From: Flavipsychrobacter sp.
GTDB lineage: Bacteria; Bacteroidota; Bacteroidia; Chitinophagales; Chitinophagaceae
Assembly (NCBI GenBank): GCA_021156265.1
Contig: JAJNBR010000063.1
Location: 1 to 18,971, forward strand
Reading direction: 5' to 3'
DNA: 18,971 nucleotides
Shown here: positions 8,416 through 15,558 of the stretch, in pieces
Layout: each line of letters begins with the position of its first letter
Numbering within the stretch: position 1 is the stretch's first letter
Position numbers and translations under genes: made by a program
The notes under the pieces: model-generated
Databases searched by the model: none
The model's input: only the letters and a program-made list of their open reading frames with translations
What the model was told of the DNA's origin: nothing

Positions 8416-8865
8416 TTACGCTAACTCCATATGCAATATCGGAAACGGCAATCCCATACCATCCATCTCCGACCGCGACACCGCCTTAAATCCAAACCGC
8501 TCATAAAATCCCACCGCCTGCGGGTTCTGTTCATTTACGTCAACCCGCTTTACGCCAACCGTTTCAATGGCGTGCAAAAGCAAAGTCTTACCAATGCCCA
8601 TATTCCTGAACTCCGGGTCGATGAACAGCATTTCCAGGTTATCGGCCGAAACGCCCATAAAGCCGGCTATCACACCATTGTCTACTTTAATACAAGTTAA
8701 CTCTACCATATCGAACAGCTGTTTATCGCTGATAAGGGTTTTAAGGAACTGTATGTCCTTTTCTTCCAGGAAAGTATGCGTGTCCCGCACCGACGATTCC
8801 CACAACTCCAGCAACCGCGGGTAGTCTGCTGCAACCGGTTTATAAAATAACATCGAAGCATCCAT
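8416..8865 (-). CDS. GNAT family N-acetyltransferase
   Basis: A 149-residue acetyltransferase. The GNAT fold is visible: N-terminal helix region (YPRLLELWESSVRDTHTFL), the central sheet (GVIAGFMGVSADNLEMLFIDPEFR), the acetyl-CoA pyrophosphate loop in motif A (FRNMGIGKTLLLHAI), and the C-terminal VDVNEQNPQAVGFYERFGFKAVSRSE. The last is the usual NxxAxxFYxxxGF block. It should transfer acetyl from acetyl-CoA to an amine, with the acceptor unknown. I prefer the ATG at 8865 (MDASMLFYKPV) over the upstream TTG at 8886, because a perfect -7 box (TAATTTTG, complement of 8888-8895) would start transcription about 16 bases before it. Another ATG four codons later is also possible. Confidence 0.9.
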   Translation of the reverse strand: MDASMLFYKPVAADYPRLLELWESSVRDTHTFLEEKDIQFLKTLISDKQLFDMVELTCIKVDNGVIAGFMGVSADNLEMLFIDPEFRNMGIGKTLLLHAIETVGVKRVDVNEQNPQAVGFYERFGFKAVSRSEMDGMGLPFPILHMELA

Positions 8866-8887
8866 AATGCAATAGAATCGATACAAG

Positions 8888-8895
8888 CAAAATTA
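8888..8895 (-). promoter_or_regulatory. -7 box TAATTTTG of the acetyltransferase gene
   Basis: The minus-strand reading TAATTTTG matches TAnnTTTG exactly and sits 23-30 bases upstream of the ATG at 8865. The -33 region is not recognisable. Confidence 0.45.
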
Positions 8896-8907
8896 ATAAA
8901 ATTTCCG

Positions 8908-8930
8908 TATATTTGCTATAGTAAACTATA
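8908..8930 (+). promoter_or_regulatory. -7 box TATATTTG followed by an operator-like palindrome
   Basis: TATATTTG (8908-8915) matches TAnnTTTG. Two bases later comes TATAGT-AA-ACTATA (8917-8930), a perfect 6-bp inverted repeat covering the expected transcription start. The ATG of a short ORF follows at 8935. A symmetric site at +1 is what a repressor or autoregulator operator would look like. Confidence 0.45.
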
Positions 8931-8934
8931 AACC

Positions 8935-9090
8935 ATGGACCTGAACTTATTGAGTGGAAAAAAGAATTCCCGGGATAAAGCTCCTGCCACCCGGCCAGGC
9001 AATTGTAGTCATTTAAAAACGACAACAAACTGTAACAAATTCGAGACGGAAATGCAGCCCAGACAATGCTTCCACATATTAATCAGTTGA
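8935..9090 (+). CDS. Possible small ORF or remnant of a lost gene
   Basis: A 51-codon ORF beginning MDLNLLSGKKNSRDKAPATR, directly behind the TATATTTG box and palindrome. The first part looks protein-like, but the second half (Thr/Asn/Cys-rich, reading through the first CGACAACAA copy) does not resemble a folded protein. It may be the 5' stub of a gene whose remainder was deleted, or a leader peptide, or chance. No family is recognised. Confidence 0.25.
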   Translation: MDLNLLSGKKNSRDKAPATRPGNCSHLKTTTNCNKFETEMQPRQCFHILIS

Positions 9091-9203
9091 ATCATTTAAT
9101 CATTCACCATCATAGTTCTGATATGAAAAAACGACAACAACCAAGCGAAGCGGCCTCGCTGTCACTTTGCAAAAGACATTAAATCGACAACAAACGACAA
9201 CAA
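9019..9203. repeat. Four direct copies of CGACAACAA
   Basis: Copies lie at 9020-9028, 9132-9140, 9185-9193 and 9195-9203, all in the same orientation. The last two are in tandem ten bases apart. The first two share the longer core aaaaacgacaacaa. Confidence 0.7.
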
Positions 9204-9252
9204 AATTCGCCTAAGAAGCAGCCTAATCAGTAAAATCGGTTTAATCTGAGGT

Positions 9253-11559
9253 TCAGATAACATGCTTCCTCAGCTTCAAAACCACCATTTTCGAGGTGGG
9301 TGTGTTGCTCTTATCGGCAGTACTGTTGATGGGCACCAGCACATTGGTCTCGGGGAAGTAGGTAGCAGTACACTGTTCAGGGATGCTAAAAGCCACCACT
9401 ATGAATTTGCGAGCAACCCTTTCCTTGCCTTCGTGGTAGTTGAACAGGTCCACCACATCTCCCGCTTTCAGTCCATGTTTGGCGATGTCTTTTTCATTCA
9501 TAAAGATGACACGCCGCTCATTGAACACACCGCGATAGCGGTCGTCGAGGCCGTAAATGGTAGTATTGAACTGGTCGTGGCTGCGGATGGTCATCATCAT
9601 CAGCTCATCGTCCTCCAGCTTATGGAACATAACATCAGCCACATTGAAATGCGCTTTTTCGCTGAGTGTCGAAAACCTGCCTTCACGATTTGCGTTGGGC
9701 AGGTAAAAGCCACCCGGGTGGCGTACTCGCGCATTGTAGCTTTCAAAACCCGGTATCGTCAGTTCTATATCGTTGCGGATATAATCGTAATGCTCCAGGT
9801 ACAGGTCCCAGTTTACCTTGCTGCGCGGACCGAACACAGCCTTCGCCAGTCGGCACACGATCACAGGCTCGCTCAGCAACTGGTCGGATATAGGTTTCAG
9901 CCCGCCCTTCGACATCTGCACCACACCCATCGAATTCTCGCAGCTGATGAACTGAATTTCGCCGTTCATTTCATCCTTATCACTGCGGCCGAGGCAGGGC
10001 AGTATCAGTGCTTCCTCGCCATGCACCAGGTGACTGCGATTCAGTTTAGTGGAAACGTGCACCGTCAGCTTGCAGCGACGCAATGCCTCGGCAGTATACT
10101 CCGTATCAGGTGTAGCGCTCAAAAAATTGCCGCCCATGGCAAGGAACACTTTGGCATCGCCTCGGTGCATGGCATGGATGCACTCCACCACATCATAGCC
10201 ATAGTGCCGCGGGGGCTCAAAGCCGTACACATGTTTCAGCTTGTCGAGAAAAACCTGCGAGGGCTTTTCATAGATGCCCATGGTACGGTCGCCCTGCACA
10301 TTGCTGTGCCCACGCACGGGGCAGGTACCTGCGCCGGGTTTGCCGATGCTGCCTTTCAGCAGCAGCAGGTTTACCACTTCTTTGATAGTATCAACGGCGT
10401 TCTTATGCTGCGTCAGTCCCATAGCCCAGCAGGCTATAATGCGCTTACGGTTTTTCAGCATACTGGCGGCCTTCCTGATCTGCTTCATATCTATGCCGCA
10501 CGCAGCCGACAATTCTTCCAGGCGGTATTGGCTGATATTATCGATGTACTCAGTATAGCCAATAGTATGGTCGGCAATAAATCCCGGATCGAATACAGTT
10601 CCAGGCACTTTGGCCTCTTCTTCCATCAGCAGTTTAGTGATGGCTTTCAGGAGAGCCATATCGCCGTTCAGCTTCACCTGCAAAAAAAGGTCGGTGAGTT
10701 TGGCCTTGATGCCCAGCGCGCCTTTTACAGTTTGGGGGTTACTGAAACTGATAAGCCCTGTCTCCGGCAGGGGATTAACCGAGATGATCACCGCGCCGTT
10801 CTCCTTAGCCTTTTGCAAAGCAGAGAGCATGCGCGGGTGGTTGGTACCGGGATTCTGGCCGAGTATAATGATGGCTTCCGCCTCGTAAAAATCATCCAGT
10901 GTCACAGAGCCTTTACCCAAACCCAGCGATTCCGTCAGCGCCACACCGCTCGACTCATGGCACATGTTCGAACAATCGGGCAGGTTATTAGTGCCATACT
11001 CCCGCACAAACAATTGGTACAAAAAGGCTGCCTCATTGCTGGTACGGCCCGAAGTATAGAACACAGCCTCATCGGGAGAGTTGAGTTCGCGCAGCTCTTT
11101 CGCTATCTTTTTAAACGCCTCCTCCCAGCTGATAGGCTGGTAGTGCGTCGCTCCTTTAGGCAGGTACATGGGTTCTGCCACACGTCCTTTTTTACCTATT
11201 TCATAGTCGTTGTGCTGTGCCAGTTCGGCAACGGAATGTTCTGCAAAGAATTTAGCGGTGAGTTTTTTAGTAGTGGCTTCCTCAGCAATAGCCTTAGCGC
11301 CGTTCTCACAATACTCGGCAATAGGGGAGCGCTCATCGTCAGGGTCGGGCCAGGCACAGCCGGGACAATCATACCCATCCTTTTGGTTCAGCGTAGCCAA
11401 TGCCTTGAACGCACGTGGAATATCCATCTCGCTAAACATGTGTTTAGCGCTGGAAAGCACAGCAGGGATACCAGCGGCTATGACCTTAGGTTTGGTCAGC
11501 TTCAGCCCGGTAAATTCTTCCGGATTTTCCGCGTTCGGTATTTGCTGTTCCTCGCTCAT
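9253..11559 (-). CDS. Molybdopterin oxidoreductase, FdhF/YdeP type
   Basis: A 768-residue cytoplasmic molybdopterin-guanine-dinucleotide enzyme of the formate-dehydrogenase-like FdhF/YdeP family. Family blocks seen are GYDCPGCAWPDP (residues 62-73), YTSGRTSNEAAFLYQLFVRE (168-187), NMCHESSG (198-205), ILGQNPGTNHPRM and CPVRGHSNVQGDRTMGI. Also seen are the C-terminal MoCo-binding domain pieces IRSHDQFNTTIYGLDDRYRG and GLKAGDVVDLFNY. Cys200 in NMCH aligns with the selenocysteine-His pair of E. coli FDH-H, so it is probably the Mo ligand. Cys65, Cys68 and Cys84 are only part of the usual 4Fe-4S motif. It has no twin-arginine signal. Substrate is unknown and formate is only one candidate. MobA and FdhD genes 1-5 kb away can supply and activate the cofactor. 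It is transcribed alone, divergent from the barrel gene. Confidence 0.92.
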   Translation of the reverse strand: MSEEQQIPNAENPEEFTGLKLTKPKVIAAGIPAVLSSAKHMFSEMDIPRAFKALATLNQKDGYDCPGCAWPDPDDERSPIAEYCENGAKAIAEEATTKKLTAKFFAEHSVAELAQHNDYEIGKKGRVAEPMYLPKGATHYQPISWEEAFKKIAKELRELNSPDEAVFYTSGRTSNEAAFLYQLFVREYGTNNLPDCSNMCHESSGVALTESLGLGKGSVTLDDFYEAEAIIILGQNPGTNHPRMLSALQKAKENGAVIISVNPLPETGLISFSNPQTVKGALGIKAKLTDLFLQVKLNGDMALLKAITKLLMEEEAKVPGTVFDPGFIADHTIGYTEYIDNISQYRLEELSAACGIDMKQIRKAASMLKNRKRIIACWAMGLTQHKNAVDTIKEVVNLLLLKGSIGKPGAGTCPVRGHSNVQGDRTMGIYEKPSQVFLDKLKHVYGFEPPRHYGYDVVECIHAMHRGDAKVFLAMGGNFLSATPDTEYTAEALRRCKLTVHVSTKLNRSHLVHGEEALILPCLGRSDKDEMNGEIQFISCENSMGVVQMSKGGLKPISDQLLSEPVIVCRLAKAVFGPRSKVNWDLYLEHYDYIRNDIELTIPGFESYNARVRHPGGFYLPNANREGRFSTLSEKAHFNVADVMFHKLEDDELMMMTIRSHDQFNTTIYGLDDRYRGVFNERRVIFMNEKDIAKHGLKAGDVVDLFNYHEGKERVARKFIVVAFSIPEQCTATYFPETNVLVPINSTADKSNTPTSKMVVLKLRKHVI

Positions 11560-11657
11560 AGACTATTTTACAAAATAAGACATTATTGGCAAGACAGAAC
11601 CGAGGATATTTATAAGAATGGATAATATTTGCCTAAGAAAAGCGTTCAACTGATGTC

Positions 11658-12416
11658 ATGAGGTATCGCTTGTTATTCCTATTCCTGCTATCCGTTTCAA
11701 CGGCGCTTGCGCAAAAGGCCCCCGCGTCGAGCCCCCGGCAACAGTTCGTGCCGCTTTTTTCCGGCTATGGCGATATGGAGTTTGGTGCGCGAAAAGCATT
11801 TGTGTACAAATATACGGGGCAGCTGGATGAGCATTATTCCTTCATATCGCACGTGGTGCCATATGGCTGCATCAGCTACAACCGTCATCTCTTTCGCCGT
11901 TTTGAACTTTATGTGGCCGCTGAGGCATATTTCAACCGCCCCGGTATACGCTTCAGCTATGGCACTACGCGGGAACGAATGACCGAATCCATGTGGCAGG
12001 GTGTCGTTGGCGCCAAGATCCTGGCCGGTTTATCTTGTTACGTGCAGCCGGGCTGGAAGTTGACCGCAGCACCGGCAGTCATCTTTGCCAGCCGTTGGGA
12101 GTATGTCTATTCGGGATCGTATGGAAGCATGGCCGACCCGACTGTTTCGGGGCACAGGTATCAATGGGGTAATGAAGGTTTTTATGATAATTTCTATGCA
12201 GGCCTCGATCTGCAAACAGAACACTTCATCTACCGAAATATCTATTTCAACGCCGGCGTTTCTTTCGAGTTTGATTCCATCATGCCTTTCACAGGAGAGG
12301 TTGAAGTGGACTTTGTGGGGGCCGACAGCCGCACATTCAAAGCAGATGCCTCACCTTACCTGGTGAATGCGAATGTTGGATTAAGCTACCGGTTTTTGCA
12401 GCGGAGTAATTACTGA
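11658..12416 (+). CDS. Outer-membrane beta-barrel-like protein
   Basis: A 252-residue exported protein with a signal peptide (LLFLFLLSVSTALA, cleavage after ALA-Q). The mature part alternates aromatic/hydrophobic and polar residues in strand-like stretches (FELYVAAEAYFNRPGIRFSYG, GFYDNFYAGLDLQTEHFIYR, YFNAGVSFEFDSIMPF, LVNANVGLSYRFL). It ends near an aromatic residue, as small outer-membrane barrels do. No specific transporter or adhesin family is recognised. It lies between the oxidoreductase and the fdhD operon but on the opposite strand. Its last codons overlap the end of the convergent downstream gene by seven bases, leaving no room for a terminator between them. Confidence 0.75.
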   Translation: MRYRLLFLFLLSVSTALAQKAPASSPRQQFVPLFSGYGDMEFGARKAFVYKYTGQLDEHYSFISHVVPYGCISYNRHLFRRFELYVAAEAYFNRPGIRFSYGTTRERMTESMWQGVVGAKILAGLSCYVQPGWKLTAAPAVIFASRWEYVYSGSYGSMADPTVSGHRYQWGNEGFYDNFYAGLDLQTEHFIYRNIYFNAGVSFEFDSIMPFTGEVEVDFVGADSRTFKADASPYLVNANVGLSYRFLQRSNY

Positions 12417-12784
12417 TCCTTCTTCTGCGTCAGCGGGTTGTCGTAGTTGTTCGACTGGTCTTCAACAGTATCATCCAGGCATTTGAAGTCTTTTTCCAGC
12501 AGCAGATGAAGTTTATTTCCGCTTTGCAGATCCATGTGATGCTCGTAACCCACACGTTCGCTGGTTACCCACTCTTTGATCTGCGCAGTCGGCATGTAGA
12601 TAGTGATCTTGTTGGTACCTAGCTTGCAGTTAAGCTGCAGCTCGTCAGAGCCCTGCAGCGAATACACAAACAGGTCAGGCCCGATTTCCGTTCTGCCTTC
12701 TACGTAGCCTTTTGCTCCCAATTCCTGGATATCATTCTTATCTAGCCTGTATCGTATAGAGTTGTTCTTTATCCTGAGCTTCAT
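12410..12784 (-). CDS. DUF7009-like protein, last gene of the fdhD operon
   Basis: A 124-residue cytoplasmic protein starting MKLRIKNNSIRYRLDKNDIQ. I associate this opening with a small family of proteins (DUF7009) from Bacteroidota and some other bacteria. The middle is beta-rich (VEGRTEIGPDLFVYSLQ, LQLNCKLGTNKITIYMP, EWVTSERVGYEHHMDL) and the end is acidic and polar with a single DFKCLDD cysteine. I chose the ATG at 12784 rather than 12820 because it gives that conserved opening and avoids overlapping fdhD. It then begins 10 bases after the fdhD stop, so co-transcription is likely. The role is unknown; by position it may relate to molybdoenzyme maturation. Confidence 0.75.
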   Translation of the reverse strand: MKLRIKNNSIRYRLDKNDIQELGAKGYVEGRTEIGPDLFVYSLQGSDELQLNCKLGTNKITIYMPTAQIKEWVTSERVGYEHHMDLQSGNKLHLLLEKDFKCLDDTVEDQSNNYDNPLTQKKDQ

Positions 12785-12794
12785 AATAAAGTCG

Positions 12795-13616
12795 TTATAT
12801 GGTGATCCTTTGTTCACCATTGTAAATATTGAACCGGTTGTCCCTCAAAAAACCGATCAAAGTTATGCCAGATTCTTTAGCCATTTGCACTGCCAGGCTG
12901 GAAGGTGCACCCACCGCCGCTACCATTTTAATTCCTGCCATAGCGGCTTTTTGTAATAACTCAAAACTGGCGCGTCCGCTGAGTAGTAGTAAGTGGTTAT
13001 CCAGTGGCAGCATTCCTTGTTCCAACGCCGCGCCAATCAGTTTGTCGAGTGCATTGTGACGACCTACATCCTCGCGAAGAAGAAGCAACTTGCCTTCAGC
13101 ATCGAACAGGGCAGAGGCGTGAAGACCACCGGTGCTTTCAAACACATCCTGCTGTTTCCTGAGCAGGTTGGGCAGGGTATAAATAAGACCGGCGGGGTAG
13201 TGCAGCGTACCCCCATCTGATGAGATTTGGCAAACAGTTTTCACTGCCTCTATGGACGATTTACCACAAACCCCGCAACTGGAAGTAGTGTAAAAATTGC
13301 GCTCCAGTTTGCTCAGGTCAAAATTAACGTCTTCGTCAATTATGATTGAAATAATATTATCATTCAATAAAACATCCTTTACATGACTAATATTATTGAT
13401 GATTCCTTCGGTGAATAAAAAGCCGGTTGCTAGCTCTTTGTCACTGCCAGGGGTGCGCATAGTCACAGACAAATTTTTCTGTATGCGTTTATCTGCTGAC
13501 CCGTGAACCAGCCTGATCTCCAACGGCTCTTCCACGGCCAACACATCATCTGTTTCTGACATGTGATTTCGGGAAACCTTGTAAATATCGGCCCGGAGTG
13601 TCGCTTCTTCCTTCAT
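12795..13616 (-). CDS. fdhD: FdhD, sulfurtransferase for the Mo cofactor of formate dehydrogenase-type enzymes
   Basis: A 273-residue FdhD protein. The redox-active cysteines are in SSCGVCGKSS (C114 and C117). Further family blocks are ELATGFLFTEGII, FESTGGLHASALFD, REDVGRHNALDKLIG, LLLSGRASFELLQKAAMAGI and GAPSSLAVQMAKESGITLIGFLR. FdhD takes sulfur from a cysteine desulfurase and delivers it to the bis-MGD cofactor before insertion into formate-dehydrogenase-like enzymes, here most likely the FdhF/YdeP protein encoded at 9253-11559. It lies 25 bases downstream of mobA and 10 bases upstream of the DUF7009-like gene. By eye the 5' half of this gene and mobA are more A/T-rich than neighbouring genes. 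Confidence 0.95.
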   Translation of the reverse strand: MKEEATLRADIYKVSRNHMSETDDVLAVEEPLEIRLVHGSADKRIQKNLSVTMRTPGSDKELATGFLFTEGIINNISHVKDVLLNDNIISIIIDEDVNFDLSKLERNFYTTSSCGVCGKSSIEAVKTVCQISSDGGTLHYPAGLIYTLPNLLRKQQDVFESTGGLHASALFDAEGKLLLLREDVGRHNALDKLIGAALEQGMLPLDNHLLLLSGRASFELLQKAAMAGIKMVAAVGAPSSLAVQMAKESGITLIGFLRDNRFNIYNGEQRITI

Positions 13617-13641
13617 AGCCTTAGTTTAGCAACAAAATGCC

Positions 13642-14250
13642 CTATTTTGAATTGAAATTTTTAGATATACATAACTGCATCACTACTTTTTCATATTCTT
13701 CTACTGTATCTATACTGCGAATAACCATATCATTATCAGGTGTAATTATGCCCGCGGGTAGTTCTTTTAAAACACGCTGCAGGGATAGGCTGTTTAGCCT
13801 AAAGTTATTCTCTAGTAATAACTTCATATTTGAATGATAACCAGCCAATAATGGCTCATATAAGCAGTTTTCACTGCAGTAATATGCAACAGCGCACTTA
13901 ACCTCAAGTATTGCTTTAAATAGCTGTTTTAGATGGCTAGCGGAAATGTATGGATAGTCGCACCCAATAACCATAAAACTGGCCTGAGGATGATGCTTGA
14001 ATGCAGTCAGCAAAGCAGCCATCGGACCGATCTCCCCATACTCCGGATCATCTACCAAAGCCTCATATTCTGACGGAATGTCAGGGGCCTGGGAGGTATT
14101 ACAGGAGATAAAAACACGTTCACAAAATGGTTTCATCAAGTCATAAAGGTGGTAACGCTGAGGCTTGCCATGGTAGTTGAGCAGGCTCTTATCGGTGCCC
14201 ATGCGGCTGCTTTTGCCGCCGCAAACTACCAGCCCATAAAGCTTACTCAT
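13642..14250 (-). CDS. mobA: MobA-like molybdenum cofactor guanylyltransferase
   Basis: A 202-residue nucleotidyltransferase of the MobA type. It has the N-terminal nucleotide-binding loop VCGGKSSRMGTDKSLL (residues 9-24; the usual LAGG is here VCGG), DDPEYGEIGPMAALLTAF, the metal-binding strand VIGCDYPYIS and EPLLAGYH. It should attach GMP to molybdopterin to form the MGD cofactor. Its start overlaps the stop of the upstream NTPase as ATGA, indicating translational coupling. fdhD follows after 25 bases. The alternative, a MocA- or sugar-type nucleotidyltransferase, is less likely given the neighbouring fdhD. Confidence 0.88.
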   Translation of the reverse strand: MSKLYGLVVCGGKSSRMGTDKSLLNYHGKPQRYHLYDLMKPFCERVFISCNTSQAPDIPSEYEALVDDPEYGEIGPMAALLTAFKHHPQASFMVIGCDYPYISASHLKQLFKAILEVKCAVAYYCSENCLYEPLLAGYHSNMKLLLENNFRLNSLSLQRVLKELPAGIITPDNDMVIRSIDTVEEYEKVVMQLCISKNFNSK

Positions 14251-14744
14251 TCGAAAAAATGCTTATTGATGATCATGTCGGTATTCAATTGGTACCGTTC
14301 GCAAGCTTCGTCCAGTAAGTAATTTCGAATTACCAACATCAGCTTATTTTGCCCGTCTATATTCTTATATGAATTTATAATATGCGTAATAGTTGGTTCA
14401 AGACCCATCTTATCTTCCAGTTCGAGTTTACCGATCTCATCCACGATCAACCAATCTGACGGTTGTTTCAGCTCACGCTCCAATATCTCACGAGCTATTC
14501 TGAAACTCTCTTTAGTAAACCTGTATTTGCCCACGAGCAGGCATTCAGAATCCGGAGCATCGGCGGCTGCTTCCATTTCATAGTACTTGTCCTCTGATAT
14601 GTCGTATAACATTCTCTTGCCGTCAACATTGGGTGTAAGGATGCCACCGGCCTTGACGCCCGTGTTCCTAAGCCACTGCTGTAAGGTAGTTGTCTTTCCG
14701 CTATGTACCGCTCGGGTGAAGATGTAGATCCGGTGTGCGCTCAT
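14247..14744 (-). CDS. P-loop NTPase (THEP1/NTPase_1-like)
   Basis: A 165-residue small P-loop protein. The Walker A region is TRAVHSGKTTT (residues 10-20); the first Gly of GxxxxGKT is replaced by Arg11. The Walker B is WLIVDEIGKLEL (98-109), with the DEIGKLE pattern typical of the THEP1 nucleoside-triphosphatase family. It lies directly before mobA with a four-base ATGA overlap, in the place where a MobB-like GTP-binding partner of MobA might be encoded. A role in cofactor handling is inference. Its own start overlaps the end of the upstream membrane-protein frame by 44 bases, which is long but leaves its natural MSAHRIYIF start intact. Confidence 0.8.
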   Translation of the reverse strand: MSAHRIYIFTRAVHSGKTTTLQQWLRNTGVKAGGILTPNVDGKRMLYDISEDKYYEMEAAADAPDSECLLVGKYRFTKESFRIAREILERELKQPSDWLIVDEIGKLELEDKMGLEPTITHIINSYKNIDGQNKLMLVIRNYLLDEACERYQLNTDMIINKHFFE

Positions 14745-15558
14745 GTATCGGGTAGAGTGTGATCACGATCAAAATAAATAAAAATGCCGAGTATCTCCTG
14801 AAGCCGGTATGATTGGTCGATGCCATCCTAAAGGCAGGCCGCACCTGTTTGCGCAATTCAGGCAATAGGTCCAGTATCTCTTCGAGTGATTCTTTATGTT
14901 TGGACGTGCTTTTGCTCAGCCACCGTTTCAACAGCAATTTCACTAAAGGGTTAATGATCCCAAATAACAGCACCAACGCCGCAAGGGTCCGGACGATCAC
15001 GTATTCCGCCTTACCTAAACCAGCCCGCCCGCTTAAAAGAAATACACCTGCAATAAAGCCTAACATCAACAGCATAGGCAAGAGCCTGCCTTTCCTTCGC
15101 CCGGTCGTAGACTGTATAGCGCTTTCTTCTGCCAGCTGCAGCTCTCGAAAATGCCTGCCGATCGCCTTTGCTCTTGCCTTTATTCTTCCGGGCAATCGCG
15201 ATATCCATATACCTAACACGAGACCCCAAACTGCATACAGCCAGGTATAGCCCGCAATCAGCCAATAACTGAAGGGAATGTCAGCAGGTAATGAAAAACT
15301 CTTTACAATGTTCCCGAAGAATGCATCCAGCGCTTCCCACAGGGAGCGGCCGTAGATCAATGTCATAAAGATGAGCTTCTGTAGCGCCGACTCGAGCATG
15401 GCGATAACACCGAATAACACCGAAGCAATAGTGAAATTCGGGACCAGCTTATACAATACCGCACCCGCTAACCCTTGGAAACCTACGGCTACATAGGCCT
15501 GGGGAGGTGACTGGGGACTGGCTGCAAATTTCACAAGCATTACCAATAGGGTATCCAT
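14701..15558 (-). CDS. Polytopic membrane protein of unknown function, probably N-terminally damaged
   Basis: A 285-residue membrane protein read from the ATG at 15558. It has about five or six hydrophobic segments, including QAYVAVGFQGLAGAVLYKL, ASVLFGVIAMLESALQKLIF, YWLIAGYTWLYAVWGLVLGI, LPMLLMLGFIAGVFLL and TLAALVLLFGIINPLVKLLL, with charged loops between. The open frame continues to 15765, but the extra residues (Cys/Arg/Thr-rich, not membrane-like) look untranslated. I see signs that the true N-terminal part is in another frame (see 15540-15638). Its start here would fall inside a hydrophobic segment (DTLLVMLVKFAASPQSPP). By position it heads the NTPase-mobA-fdhD operon. A transporter-like role for molybdate or another small molecule is a guess only. 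Confidence 0.6.
   Translation of the reverse strand: MDTLLVMLVKFAASPQSPPQAYVAVGFQGLAGAVLYKLVPNFTIASVLFGVIAMLESALQKLIFMTLIYGRSLWEALDAFFGNIVKSFSLPADIPFSYWLIAGYTWLYAVWGLVLGIWISRLPGRIKARAKAIGRHFRELQLAEESAIQSTTGRRKGRLLPMLLMLGFIAGVFLLSGRAGLGKAEYVIVRTLAALVLLFGIINPLVKLLLKRWLSKSTSKHKESLEEILDLLPELRKQVRPAFRMASTNHTGFRRYSAFLFILIVITLYPIHERTPDLHLHPSGT

Larger units (their letters stand above)
8866..9252. other. Gene-poor region with divergent promoters, palindrome and repeated motif
   Basis: No confident gene lies in these 387 bases. They hold two divergent -7 boxes, a 14-base palindrome, a 51-codon ORF with its own promoter-like signals, a 19-codon ORF at 9123-9182, and four CGACAACAA motifs. The end nearest the oxidoreductase gene has a weak inverted repeat (atctga-ggt-tcagat, 9244-9258) that overlaps its stop codon. 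Confidence 0.6.

Noticed and set aside
9019..9203. CRISPR array
   Set aside because: Units are only 9-14 bases, irregularly spaced (10 to over 100 bases), and there are no cas genes.
9244..9258. Terminator for the oxidoreductase gene
   Set aside because: The 6-bp stem overlaps the stop codon and has a 3-base loop without a T-run.
9262..11625. 787-codon open frame antisense to the molybdopterin oxidoreductase
   Set aside because: It is the mirror of a strongly coding gene. Its translation is rich in His, Gln and Arg and shows no domain, while the minus strand has clear family motifs.
11560..11657. Promoters between the oxidoreductase and barrel genes
   Set aside because: Only near matches to TAnnTTTG with wrong spacing (TAATATTTG on plus, TTATTTTG on minus); not strong enough to list.
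14247..14744. Calling the NTPase MobB
   Set aside because: The DEIGKLE Walker B and altered Walker A fit the THEP1-like family better; the MobB-like role is only positional inference.
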